Assembly (NCBI GenBank): GCA_031265345.1
Contig: JAISCU010000371.1
Span: 1 to 58,852, forward strand
DNA: 58,852 nucleotides
Direction: 5' to 3'
Origin: Bifidobacteriaceae bacterium
GTDB lineage: Bacteria; Actinomycetota; Actinomycetes; Actinomycetales; WQXJ01
In this document: one piece after another, positions 25,383 to 35,211 of the stretch
Numbering within the stretch: position 1 is the first letter of the stretch
How the letters are laid out: every line of letters begins with the position of its first letter
The notes under the pieces: model-generated
What the model saw: only the letters and a program-made list of their open reading frames with translations
The model's database searches: none
What the model was told of the DNA's origin: nothing
Position numbers and translations under genes: made by a program

Positions 25383-26297
25383 TCAGACCGGAGACAACCG
25401 CCCGGCGATGGCCCGGCAGACCTTGTCGATCCCGCCGGCGGCTAGTTCCGGGAACAGCGACGGCTCGGTCAATTCGAGTTCGAGGAGCACCGGCGCGTCA
25501 TGGTCGCCCTGGACCAGATCGGCTCGCGCGTACAGGAATGGCCGCAGCGGATTGTCCAGGCAGGCCATGGCTCCGGCGATGGCGTCCTGGGCCACCGCGC
25601 GTTCGTCCGGGGTCGGCTCGTACCCGCCTTGGAGGGTCTCCGCCTGGTAGAGCCGTTCGCCGGAGACCGGCCCGCGCAGCATGGCGTCCTTGCGGACGGC
25701 GTAGGCGTACTGGCCGTCCAGGAACACCATCGACGTCTCGCCCTTGGTGTCCACGGACGGGAGATAACGCTGCAGCATGACCGACTGGCCGGCCTCGAGC
25801 AGCTTCAACGCGTGAGCGATAGCTTGACCCCGACCATACGAATCGTTGGCGGTGTAGCGCCCCGCGCCAATCGAACCGGCGGCGACTGCCGGTTTTAACA
25901 CAAAATCTCCTAAAGCGGGCATCCGGGTGTGTAAACCGCGCGCCCGCAGCCCCCGTTCCGGCTCCAGCCAAGTGGTCGGAACCACCGGCACGCCCCGGCT
26001 CTCGAGGTCCCTCAGATAGTGCTTGTCGGTGTTCCACTCCAACACCGGCGCCGGGTTGGCCAAGCGTGGCACGGACCGCGCCCACTGAAGAAACTCGTCC
26101 CTGCGCCCAGCGTAATCCCAGGTGGAACGCACAACCGAGAGATCGAACCGATCCCAGTCGATGGTGCGGTCGTCCCAGACGACCCCCTCGGCGCAGATAC
26201 CCATCGAGTTCAGACGGGGCACCAACACGGCATCGTAGGCGTCCAATTCGGGAAATTCACGACACGTGACCAGGGCGACTTTGGCCTGTTCGGGCAC
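25383..26297 (-). CDS. ATP-grasp domain protein (RimK-like)
   Basis: 304 residues. The N-terminal part (1-100) is a pre-ATP-grasp fold with DLSVVRSTWDYAGRRDEFL. The ATP-grasp core has VLKPAVAAGSIGAGR (nucleotide Lys and Gly-rich loop), VMLQRYLPSVDTKGETSMVFLDG and a final LELELTEPSLF that supplies metal-binding Glu residues. Such proteins ligate a carboxylate to an amine, for example adding amino acids or making small peptides. GTG start with AAGGAG seven bases upstream. It stands alone, so the substrate cannot be inferred. Confidence 0.85.
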   Translation of the reverse strand: MPEQAKVALVTCREFPELDAYDAVLVPRLNSMGICAEGVVWDDRTIDWDRFDLSVVRSTWDYAGRRDEFLQWARSVPRLANPAPVLEWNTDKHYLRDLESRGVPVVPTTWLEPERGLRARGLHTRMPALGDFVLKPAVAAGSIGAGRYTANDSYGRGQAIAHALKLLEAGQSVMLQRYLPSVDTKGETSMVFLDGQYAYAVRKDAMLRGPVSGERLYQAETLQGGYEPTPDERAVAQDAIAGAMACLDNPLRPFLYARADLVQGDHDAPVLLELELTEPSLFPELAAGGIDKVCRAIAGRLSPV

Positions 26298-26558
26298 TTG
26301 GGCTCCTTATGTTCTTCGGGGTCTTCAGGTGGACCAATGGATGGACTAACAGCCAGCATACGCATTGACACCGGCCGAATTGCGACATACTGTCGAACTG
26401 GAGCCAGCCTCGCTCCAACCGGCCGGATGTCTTAGCCGTCGCCTCCCCAGGGCTACGCTCGTTGACCGCCACGTGGTACGGAAGACCGCCGGGCCAGCCA
26501 AGTCCATTGGCTGTGGCCCCTGCACAGCTCCTAAACCACACGAAGGCGGTGAGCCCAG

Positions 26559-27959
26559 GTGTACAAATCCACCCCTAACCGGCGCATCTACCTCGGCTCG
26601 GAACTGGTCGGATCAGTCGACCGGTTTCCTAGTCCGATCGAGTTCGACGACGACGATGACGACCGTTCGCCCTACGTCCCCGACCTGGGACTGACAGCGC
26701 GACTGGCCCGCACCGCTCAGCGCGGCGTGCTCGACTACGTCTGCATTGACGACACTTTGGCGGGCAATCCGCCATTCTCCGGCCGCCGTCGCGGCGGACT
26801 CGACTCGATCCGGCTGGCCACCCGGCTGGCCACCGCCACCGAGGGCGTCTGCCTGGTGCCGGTGGTCCGCTCCAGCTGGGTCGAGCCATCATCGTTGCTT
26901 GAAGCCCTGGTCGGCCTGGAGATCGCCTCCGAGGGCCGCCACGGCTGGGAGCTCCAATTGCTCGACCATCCCTCGCCCATGACCCATTCGGGCGAACTGC
27001 TGACCGCGATAGTCCAGGACACCTGGTCCGGTGGCGAGCCGCTGACCAAGCTCGCGGCTTCGGCTCGCGCTATGCGCCGCCAGCGCCTCGGCTCGACCAG
27101 CGACCACGGGCCGGGCTCCGAGGGGTCGGGTTCCGGGTCTCCCGGCCGTTCCGCTCGTTCCGGTGCGACCGGTCGTTCCGGGGGTGCTGGCCGTCCTGGC
27201 ACGGCCGGCCGTCCTGGTGCGGCAGCCCGATCTGGTGCGGCAGGCCGATCTGGTGCGGCCGCCCGTCCCGGCGCGGCCGGCGGTCCTGGCGCGGCCGGCG
27301 GCTCCGAAGGGCCGGGCCGTTCTGGGACGCCTGGCCGTTCGCCGGGTTCTGGCGGGACCGCCCCTGCCAAGAAGTCCGGGACATCCGCCCGGTCCGGCAA
27401 GTCGGGCGGCACGGGCGGGTCCGTCGCCGCGCCGTGGCGCCACCCGACCACGGTCATGCGCGCCGACACGCCCCGGTCCGCCGCTCTGGCGGCCGCGAAG
27501 GCGGACGTCGCCCGGATCAACGCCGTCTCCTTGGACGATGCCGCCGACAAGCGTGAGCGCATCCGGGCGGCTTCCGTGGAAGCGGGTCGGGAGCCCGGCC
27601 AGATCAAGGTCTTGGTGGACCTGAGCGTGACGCTGGCGAAGGACCAGTCCCACGCCGAGGCCCGCAAGGATCTGGCGGAGGAGATAATCGGCCAGCGTCT
27701 GGGCGGCGACCATGTGCGTTACGTGGGGACGCCAGCCGGCCTGGCCGAACGCTGCGTCGAGTGGGCCGACCAGGGCGCCTGCGACGGTTTCACCTTCCTG
27801 CCCACATCGTTGCCGATGGACTTGATGATGGTGGTCGATGGCGTAACTCCGGCCCTGGCGGCGGCCAACCAGTTCCCGTCCGCCTACGGCCGCCCCACCC
27901 GCCACGCCACGTCGCCGCGCTCGATCCCGGTCCCCCGCCGCCCCACCCCAGTCCCCTAA
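26559..27959 (+). CDS. Luciferase-like (LLM) flavin oxidoreductase with a long low-complexity insert
   Basis: 466 residues. The first 175 match FMN/F420-dependent luciferase-like monooxygenases of the NtaA group (LDYVCIDDTLAGNPP, then LATRLATATEGVCLVPVV and LVGLEIASEGRHGWELQ). The last 170 continue the barrel (INAVSLDDAADKRERIRAA, then LAERCVEWADQGACDGFTFLP). Between them about 110 residues are almost only Gly, Ala, Arg, Ser and Pro in imperfect repeats (183-290). The flanks read in one frame, so the gene may be functional with a disordered loop. It starts with GTG; an Asp-rich run sits at 30-36. Substrate unknown. Confidence 0.78.
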   Translation: MYKSTPNRRIYLGSELVGSVDRFPSPIEFDDDDDDRSPYVPDLGLTARLARTAQRGVLDYVCIDDTLAGNPPFSGRRRGGLDSIRLATRLATATEGVCLVPVVRSSWVEPSSLLEALVGLEIASEGRHGWELQLLDHPSPMTHSGELLTAIVQDTWSGGEPLTKLAASARAMRRQRLGSTSDHGPGSEGSGSGSPGRSARSGATGRSGGAGRPGTAGRPGAAARSGAAGRSGAAARPGAAGGPGAAGGSEGPGRSGTPGRSPGSGGTAPAKKSGTSARSGKSGGTGGSVAAPWRHPTTVMRADTPRSAALAAAKADVARINAVSLDDAADKRERIRAASVEAGREPGQIKVLVDLSVTLAKDQSHAEARKDLAEEIIGQRLGGDHVRYVGTPAGLAERCVEWADQGACDGFTFLPTSLPMDLMMVVDGVTPALAAANQFPSAYGRPTRHATSPRSIPVPRRPTPVP

Positions 27960-28975
27960 TCGGGGGACGATTCCTCGCCCAGTCAGGGAACCGTCCCTCG
28001 ACCAGTCAGGGGACGGTCCTGTGGCCCTTGAGCACGGCGTGGAGGTGGACTCGGTATCCACATGGCCTGACCTGCGGTTTCGCGCCCGCCGACCCCGGCG
28101 TCGGCACGAACAGAGACGGTGCCTTCATCGATGGACGCCGACCTGCCGAGACGAGCGTTTGGGCAGGTCGCCGTCGACCCAAAAATGCTGCCGTCTCCGC
28201 TCGGTGTCCCCAAGTCACCGCCGCGCACGGCCCGACCCTTGCCGCGGTGAGTTGGGTCACCGGGCGCACGATGCCGTCCCGTCGGCTAGAAGCGTCCGCG
28301 CAGGTCAAATCGTTCGCGGCCCCGGTGTCCCCTCCCGGCCGTGTCCTAAACCACCGTGGGAACGCCACGGATGGCTGCGGCGGTGGCTTAGGTCACACCC
28401 CGCCCGACGCCGCCCGGCCGACAACCAGCGTTCGCGCAGGTCAACTGATCGGGAGCATCGCAGACCCCTCCCGACCGCGTCCCTAAACCACCGTGGGAAC
28501 GCCACGGATCGCTGCGGCGGTGGCTTAGGTCACACCCCGCCCGATGCCGCGCGGTCGGCAATCAGCGTGCGCGCAGGTCAAGCCCGTCCACTGCTTTGGC
28601 GTCGTTCGGCGCGTGTGTCCCTCGGCCACCGCCGCGCGGCGTCCGACCCTCACCGCGGTGAATTGGGTCACCTCGCCCATCGATCAAACGGACGTGGGGA
28701 CGGAGATTCGTCGCGCACGCGAGCGCAGGCATCGCCCCTGCCGCAGTCCATCAACCGCCGACGGCCGGGGACGCACACTTCGGCCGCCACAGCCGACGCT
28801 CGCGCGGCCCGAGGGCGCCGCACGGGCCGGGCCCGCGGCATCGTCCAGGGCAATAAGCCCGGGGACGGAGACTCGTCTCAAACTCGCGGACACACGTGGC
28901 CCCCACGGCTTACACGACCAGGCCCCAACGCCACCCGAGGGTGCCGCACGGGCCGGACGGACGGCATCGGCCAAA
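27960..28975. other. Repeat-filled non-coding kilobase downstream of the LLM gene
   Basis: No gene found. It opens with two near-identical 23-base elements built on CAGTCAGGG and GGACGGT (27988-28030), has a stretch shared with 55008-55030, then a tandem array with a 136-138 bp period. Frames open on both strands carry no family signal. Confidence 0.7.
28209..28675. repeat. Tandem array of about 137 bp units containing a CCACCG/CGGTGG hairpin
   Basis: Unit starts lie near 28209, 28345, 28482 and 28619. Conserved parts in order: CCTAAACCACCGTGGGAACG, a CGGTGGCTTAGGTCAC arm closing the hairpin, then GATGCCG with G-G-T-C-G-G-C, and finally CAGCGTTCGCGCAGGTCA. The middle two units are nearly identical; the outer two are diverged. 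Two more full units occur at 37422-37656 and partial ones at 39855 and 54864. Confidence 0.88.
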
Positions 28976-30613
28976 TCAGCGCGGGGCCACTCCCGCCGCC
29001 AACAGCCCATAGGTGAAGGCGTCGGTCAAGGCCTCCCAGGACGATTCGATGATGTTGGCGCCGACACCGACGGTCCGCCACACGGCCGAGCCGTCGGTCG
29101 ACTCGATCATGACCCGCGTGACCGCGTCGGTGCCGCGCGCGGAGTCCAGGATGCGGACCTTGTAGTCGACCAGCTCGATCCGGGCCAACTCGGGGTAGAC
29201 CGAGGCCAGCGCCAGGCGCAACGCGGCGTCGAGCGCGTTGACCGGGCCATTGCCCTCGCCCGTGGCGACCAGGCGGTCGGAACCGGCCCAGAGCTTGACC
29301 GTGCCCTCGGAGGCGGTCGGCGCGTCCGGGGCGCCGGACCCGCCAGCACGAGGCCCGCCAGCGCCGGACGCCCCGCCGCCGGAAAGGGTCTCGGAGATGG
29401 TCCGCCACGACTCGATCCGGAAATACTCGGGACGGCCGCCCGGCAGTTCGGAGCGGAGCAATAGCTCGAACGAGGCGTCGGCGGCGTCGAACGTGTAGCC
29501 CTCCGCCTCCAGCGCCTTGACCTTGTCGGTGACCCGCGCCAGGAGGTCGTTCTGCCCGGCCAGGTCGAAACCCAACTCCTTGCCCTTGAGTTCGACAGAG
29601 GCCCGGCCCGCCATCTCCGAGACCAGCATGCGCATGTCGTTGCCGACCTCGACCGGGTCGATGTGCTGGTACAAGTCGGGGTCCACCCGGATGGCGCTGG
29701 CGTGCAGCCCCGCCTTGTGCGCGAACGCCGAGGTCCCAACGTACGGCTGACGGGCGAACGGCGCGATGTTGGTGACCTCGCTGATGGCGTGCGCCACGCC
29801 GGTCAGATCCGCCAACTGGGCTTTCGGCATGGCGGGCTGGCCCAGCTTCAGGACCAGATTGGGGATGATCGCTGTCAGGTCGGCGTTGCCGGTCCGCTCC
29901 CCGTAGCCGTTGATGGTGCCCTGGACATGCATGGCGCCCGCCTCGATGGCGGCCAACGAGTTCGCGACGGCGCACCCGGAGTCGTTGTGGCAATGGACGC
30001 CCAGGTTCGCCCCGGCGTGGGCCGCGGTCTGCCCCACCACCTCGCGGATCCGCTCCGGCAACATGCCGCCATTGGTGTCGCACAGGACCACCACCTCGGC
30101 ACCGGCGCCGACCGCCGTCTTGACGCAGTTCAGCGCGTACGTCGAGTCGAAGCCGTAGCCGTCGAAGTAGTGTTCGGCGTCGAGGAACACCCGCCGACCC
30201 TCCGAGGCCAGGAACCCGACCGTGTCTTCGATCATGGCCAGGTTCTCCGCCGCCGTGGTCTTCAGCGCCCGCTCCACATGCCGGATGTCCGACTTGGCCA
30301 CCAGGGTCACCACCGGGGCTCCGGCGTCCAGCAGCGCGCGCACCTGCGGGTCGCTCGAAGCCTGTCCTCCGGCCCTGCGGGTAGCCCCGAATGCGGCCAA
30401 GGTGGCGTTCTTGAGGGTGACTTCTTTGGCGAGGCGCGCGAAGAACTCTGTGTCCTTGGGCACGGCTCCCGGCCAGCCGCCTTCGATGAAGTCCACTCCG
30501 AGCCGATCGAGCAGGCCAGCGATCTGGATCTTGTCCGCCACCGACAGGTTCATGCCCTCCTGCTGCGCGCCATCCCGCAGGGTGGTGTCGTAAACGTGCA
30601 ATTGCTTGGCCAT
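28976..30613 (-). CDS. cimA: (R)-citramalate synthase
   Basis: 545 residues. It joins pyruvate and acetyl-CoA to make citramalate, the threonine-independent entry to isoleucine. The HMGL barrel carries YDTTLRDGAQQEGMNLSV, the metal motif GVHCHNDSGCAVANS and VQGTINGYGERTGNA. The C-terminal LeuA-type regulatory domain follows, interrupted by a Gly/Ala/Pro linker (about 411-430). These features separate CimA from isopropylmalate synthase, whose second part differs. The start ATG lies about 120 bp downstream of a leader peptide and terminator, so expression is probably attenuated by branched-chain amino acids. Confidence 0.93.
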   Translation of the reverse strand: MAKQLHVYDTTLRDGAQQEGMNLSVADKIQIAGLLDRLGVDFIEGGWPGAVPKDTEFFARLAKEVTLKNATLAAFGATRRAGGQASSDPQVRALLDAGAPVVTLVAKSDIRHVERALKTTAAENLAMIEDTVGFLASEGRRVFLDAEHYFDGYGFDSTYALNCVKTAVGAGAEVVVLCDTNGGMLPERIREVVGQTAAHAGANLGVHCHNDSGCAVANSLAAIEAGAMHVQGTINGYGERTGNADLTAIIPNLVLKLGQPAMPKAQLADLTGVAHAISEVTNIAPFARQPYVGTSAFAHKAGLHASAIRVDPDLYQHIDPVEVGNDMRMLVSEMAGRASVELKGKELGFDLAGQNDLLARVTDKVKALEAEGYTFDAADASFELLLRSELPGGRPEYFRIESWRTISETLSGGGASGAGGPRAGGSGAPDAPTASEGTVKLWAGSDRLVATGEGNGPVNALDAALRLALASVYPELARIELVDYKVRILDSARGTDAVTRVMIESTDGSAVWRTVGVGANIIESSWEALTDAFTYGLLAAGVAPR

Positions 30614-30673
30614 CTCGGTTCCTTCGCTTGCTGGCTGATCTCTTCAAGTTGTCGCTTGTCGGGTTTTCGGGCA

Positions 30674-30706
30674 ATAAAAAACCTCCCGCCGAACGGACAG
30701 GAGGTT
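30674..30706 (-). terminator. Attenuator terminator of cimA
   Basis: On the transcript, AACCTCC pairs with GGAGGTT around a small C-C-G/C-G-G core and is followed at once by TTTTTATT. It lies about 60 bp before the cimA start. Just 5' of it, GCGCAC and GTGCGC can pair and may form the alternative structure. Confidence 0.8.
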
Positions 30707-30736
30707 GCGCACCAGACGGCTTGGTCGCCCAGTGCG

Positions 30737-30766
30737 CTAAGTAATGATGATGACCTGGAAAGCCAC
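30737..30766 (-). CDS. Leader peptide MAFQVIIIT upstream of cimA
   Basis: Nine codons: GTG, GCT, TTC, CAG, GTC, ATC, ATC, ATT, ACT, then TAG. Val, three consecutive Ile codons and Thr are exactly the amino acids whose supply cimA affects. A G-run precedes the GTG. A pairing segment and a U-tailed terminator follow. This is the classical layout for ribosome-mediated attenuation: stalling at scarce Ile-tRNA would let transcription reach cimA. Confidence 0.68.
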   Translation of the reverse strand: MAFQVIIIT

Positions 30767-30785
30767 GCCCCCAATGGTGCCACAT

Positions 30786-31510
30786 CTCGCGCCACGCGTG
30801 AAATCCGGCCTGGGGTCGGTCTCAAGCGGCCAGCCGCCGTTCGACGAGCAGGCGCTTCGGCGCACGCCCGCATCACTCTCGTTTCAGACTTCGGAATTGC
30901 ACGATGCCGCCAGGTCGGCTGACGGGGTCAAGCGCGGCACCGCCTCGTCGTCCCCAACCGCGTCGATTCAACGGTGCTACATCATGTCCGCCAGATGGTG
31001 GGGTGCCAGCAACACTCGACCACGTCCGGCTCGGCCGGTGATGGGTTTCACGGCCGCATCGACCTGCCGGGACGGGATCAAGGGACGAGGCAAGGCGTCG
31101 GAGAGGCGGGGAGCCGACCGGGCGGCATCGGGCAACGGAGGATGACGGTGGAAAGAGGGCTCTGCTGCGACGGATGGCCAAGTCAGCCGCGACAGTGTCC
31201 GTATCGCGGGACAACCGCCTGCATTTGGGCGGTCTCACGGCCGCGACCATCGGTTTGCGGGTTCTCGACCCGCGAGACCATCCATTGGCAGGGTTTCGGC
31301 CCGGTCGGCCACGACGTTCTCCCTCGGCCGAGCTCACCCGCACCTCACGACCGCCGATGCCGCCGAGTCGGGTTCGCGCCGCCCACAAGAGTCCCACGCC
31401 ACGGGCCAGCCTCCCAGACGGGTCCTCGGACGCTGTGATGGGGGAAGCCGACTCGCCGCACTTGGCACTCGAGCCCGCGCCCTGATCAGGGGCGATGCGG
31501 CGCTCTCAGG
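30786..31510. other. Intergenic region upstream of the cimA leader
   Basis: No convincing gene on either strand. The cimA promoter must lie near its left end. One copy of the 12-mer TGCCCGATGCCG occurs inverted at 31123-31134. Otherwise I see no structure. Confidence 0.55.
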
Positions 31511-32140
31511 CTAGAAACGCAGGGCCAGGGCGGGCCAGGCGACCGCGCCGAACCGGATCAGGCGTCCCACCAGGGTGACCGCGACGAAATCGAAGCGGTT
31601 CATCTTAACCGCCCCGGCGGCCACGGTGGTGAGCAGCAGCGGCGGGAAGCCGACGGTGGCGGAGACCGACAGGACGGCGAGGCACCGGCCGCGAGTGTTC
31701 ATCAACGCCAGGCCGCGATCCGACCAGCGTTTGAGCCAGGCCTTGAATGCGTCCCAGCGGGGATGAGAGCGCCCCGGCCTGCGAACCCCGCGCCTGAACG
31801 GGCTGGTCAAACGACCGATGAACCGGCCACCGGATCGGTCGGCGCGCGCGACTGGATCGGCCAGGCTCGAAGCGCCTAAAACCCCGGCCGCAGTCTGATC
31901 CAAGCGGCGCTGGGCCAGGTCGCGACCCGCCCGCGTGGCCTCGTAGACGATGATCTTGCCGATGGTCTGGCCGACGGTCACGGACACCACCGTGGCCACG
32001 GCACCCCTCAGAGTGGTCGTGGTCGCCGCCACCGCCGCGAGGGTCAGCAATTCGGCGTTGACGGGCGGGAAGAAGGCAGAGGCGAACCCCACGCCCAGGC
32101 TGGCGACCGCCAAGATCAGTTCCGCAATCAACCCGGCCAT
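31511..32140 (-). CDS. Small membrane protein, VTT/DedA-like
   Basis: 209 residues. N-terminal hydrophobic segments (about 1-70) contain FASAFFPPVNAELLTLAAV, resembling the E/N-x-x-x-P pattern of VTT-domain proteins; the C-terminal half has GFPPLLLTTVAAGAVKMN and a final hydrophobic stretch. The middle is basic and Arg-rich, probably cytoplasmic. ATG 32140 begins at the first membrane segment; a longer frame would add 42 hydrophilic residues and cannot be excluded. VTT proteins move lipids or maintain membrane potential. It is isolated. Confidence 0.65.
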   Translation of the reverse strand: MAGLIAELILAVASLGVGFASAFFPPVNAELLTLAAVAATTTTLRGAVATVVSVTVGQTIGKIIVYEATRAGRDLAQRRLDQTAAGVLGASSLADPVARADRSGGRFIGRLTSPFRRGVRRPGRSHPRWDAFKAWLKRWSDRGLALMNTRGRCLAVLSVSATVGFPPLLLTTVAAGAVKMNRFDFVAVTLVGRLIRFGAVAWPALALRF

Positions 32141-32742
32141 ACTATGAGACGGCGCCCGGTCAGGAGTCCCACCGGGGTCCTCCAAGCGGCGCCCAAGCTC
32201 GAAGCCAACCAACTGGTCCAAGGCGGCAAACAGTTCGAGTCCAATCCGAAAGAGCCCAGCGGGCAACCCCCCAGCGTGCCGTCCCCGAACATGGCAGAGT
32301 ACAGCCGGGCGACACAGGGGATTGTGGCGGGTGCCGCCCGGCCTTGCGCCGGCCCGACATCAGTGCCTTACGGCGTGGACCCCCCAAACCGCGCCGAAGC
32401 GCTGCTGCGGACCGCTGGCCGACCCGGCGTCAGCGACCCACCGTCGCTGGCCAGCCTGCTTCCCCTGTGGCAAGGTCATAGTCCGATGGTAACCGCAACC
32501 GGCGCCCAGCCCGTGCCGCCGCCCAGCTACAGCCCACAATGTGGTCACAGCGGTCGGCGCGGGCACACGAATCCCGCCAGCCCGCGGCCGCCGTTCCACG
32601 GTCGCCCTCCCCAATGGCTTTGTCCTAATGTCAATCCCCTGGGAACACGGGTTTGCGTCAGACGCAAACCCGTGTTCCGGGGACGCGATTCCCAGGAAAC
32701 TCACAGTTTGTTTGGATGCGGTTCACAGTTCGCCCGGCCAGC
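32141..32742. other. Intergenic region upstream of the MacAB-like operon
   Basis: No credible gene. Its right end holds an 18 bp perfect inverted repeat. The frame open from 32653 runs through that repeat and is not a plausible protein start. Confidence 0.6.
32636..32682. repeat. Long perfect hairpin: 18 bp arms, one-base centre
   Basis: GGAACACGGGTTTGCGTC (32642-32659) is followed after one A by its exact reverse complement (32661-32678). CCCC and GGGG flank the arms and can pair after a two-base bulge. It lies 60 bp before the adaptor gene, with no T-run. Candidate terminator for upstream read-through, RNA structure or cruciform. Confidence 0.9.
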
Positions 32743-34386
32743 ATGGTCGCTATGCGCAGACTCCCCCGCTGGCTGAACGCGATCCTCGTCGCGGCTGTGA
32801 TCGCCGCCGTCTTCGCCGTCTACTGGGTCTTCTTCCGCCCCAGCGCCGGCGCCGACCCGGACGCGTCCACCCGCCGCACCACCCAGGTCGCGACCGGCAC
32901 CGTGGCCCGCGCCATCTCCGCGACCGGCCAGATCGCCCCGGCCATCAGCCAGGACCTGGCCTTCTCCACTTCCGGCGAGCTCGCCACCCTGGCCGTCAAG
33001 GTTGGCGACCAGGTCACGGCAGGTCTGGTTGTGGCCACTATCACGTCCGATGCCGCCGACCAGGCCGTCGAAGACGCCCAGGACGCGCTCGACCGGGCAG
33101 CCGCCACCGCCGATGCCGCCGATCAACAAGTCGACGCCGCCAGCCAGTCCCTCACCTCGGCCAGCAAGAACGTCGATGCGGCCGAGATCTCCCTGTCCGA
33201 GGCCCAGTCGAACCTGACCGCGGTCAAAGCCGGACGGACGGTCATGAGCAGCGGGACCACCTCGGCGGTCTCCAGCGGGACGGGCTCCGGGAACTCGGGC
33301 GCCGGCCCCGGAGGGACCGGTACGGGGGCGACCGACACAGCGGGCAGCGATTCCGGCGATTCCGGCGATTCCGGCGGCGGCACGGTCCTGACTTTGAGCG
33401 CCGCCCAGGCCGCCGTCGCGCGGGCCGAGGCGCAAGTGGCCAGCGCGCAGTCCAGCGCCACCAACGCGTCCGCCCAGGTCACCTCGGCCCAGGCCGAGCG
33501 GGCCAGCGCCGACAAGAGCTACAGCGCCGCCGAGGACGCCCTGGCCGAAGCTCGGGCGGCGGCCGCCAACCTGAGCCTGACCTCGCCCATCGACGGGGTC
33601 GTCACCCAGGTGAGCGCGACCGTCGGGGACTCGGTGACCGGCAGCGGACAGACCACCTCGAGCACCACGGCCACTTCCACCCCGGCCAGCTCCGGCGCCA
33701 GCGGAGGCGCGAGCGCCAATGGCGGCTCAGACGGGACGGGGGGAACCGGCGGTGGCAGCGGGAGTTCGGGAACGGCATCGGGCAACGCCACCACGATCAT
33801 GACCGTGGTGTCCTCCGGCGAGCTGACCGTGGCCGGAGCCTTCGCCGAGGCCGACGCGGCCGACCTGGAGGCCGGGCAAGCCGCCACCGTCACGTTCCCG
33901 GCCCTCACCGGGGTCACGGCGACAGGCGAGGTCAGCGCGATCTCGCCGACCGCCAGCACCAGCAATTCGGTGGTCACCTACACCGCCACGATCACGCTGA
34001 CCGAAGTTCCCCAGAGCGTGCGGCTGGGCCAGACGGCGACCATCCTGGTGACCACGGCCGAGGCGACCGACGTGCTCTATCTCCCCGCCAACGCCGTCTC
34101 AGTCGATTCGCTCGACGCCTCCACCGGCACCGTCACCGTGATCGGCGACGACGGCGCCGAGACCAGCCAAACGGTGGGCGTCGGCCTGCAAGGCGATTCG
34201 ACCGTCGAGATCACCAGCGGGCTGGCCGAGGGCCAATCCGTGCTCGTCTCGATGGACAGCGCCACCGGGTCCTCGGGCACCTCCACGAACCAGATGGGCG
34301 GCTTCGGCGGCGGCTTCGGGGGCGGCGGCGGCCTGACCGGCGGCGGCTTCGGGGGCGGCATGGGCGGCCCGCCGGGGATGGGATGA
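32743..34386 (+). CDS. HlyD/MacA-like efflux adaptor protein
   Basis: About 547 residues. One membrane anchor near the N-terminus (LNAILVAAVIAAVFAVYWVFF), a split lipoyl-type domain (GTVARAISATGQIAPAISQD, then LTSPIDGVVTQVSATVGDSV), a long Ala-rich coiled-coil hairpin between the halves, then beta-barrel and membrane-proximal domains. Gly/Ser/Thr-rich loops interrupt the hairpin and the barrel, and the tail is Gly/Met-rich. It works with the following ATPase and permease to export a substrate. Start is ATG 32743 or 32752; no clear ribosome site decides. Confidence 0.87.
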   Translation: MVAMRRLPRWLNAILVAAVIAAVFAVYWVFFRPSAGADPDASTRRTTQVATGTVARAISATGQIAPAISQDLAFSTSGELATLAVKVGDQVTAGLVVATITSDAADQAVEDAQDALDRAAATADAADQQVDAASQSLTSASKNVDAAEISLSEAQSNLTAVKAGRTVMSSGTTSAVSSGTGSGNSGAGPGGTGTGATDTAGSDSGDSGDSGGGTVLTLSAAQAAVARAEAQVASAQSSATNASAQVTSAQAERASADKSYSAAEDALAEARAAAANLSLTSPIDGVVTQVSATVGDSVTGSGQTTSSTTATSTPASSGASGGASANGGSDGTGGTGGGSGSSGTASGNATTIMTVVSSGELTVAGAFAEADAADLEAGQAATVTFPALTGVTATGEVSAISPTASTSNSVVTYTATITLTEVPQSVRLGQTATILVTTAEATDVLYLPANAVSVDSLDASTGTVTVIGDDGAETSQTVGVGLQGDSTVEITSGLAEGQSVLVSMDSATGSSGTSTNQMGGFGGGFGGGGGLTGGGFGGGMGGPPGMG

Positions 34387-34389
34387 CCC

Positions 34390-35207
<818 letters not shown>

Positions 35208-35211
<4 letters not shown>

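Noticed and set aside
28021..29016. 331-codon frame through the 137 bp repeats
   Set aside because: Arg/Pro/Ser-rich translation of repeats, no ribosome site and no recognisable domain.
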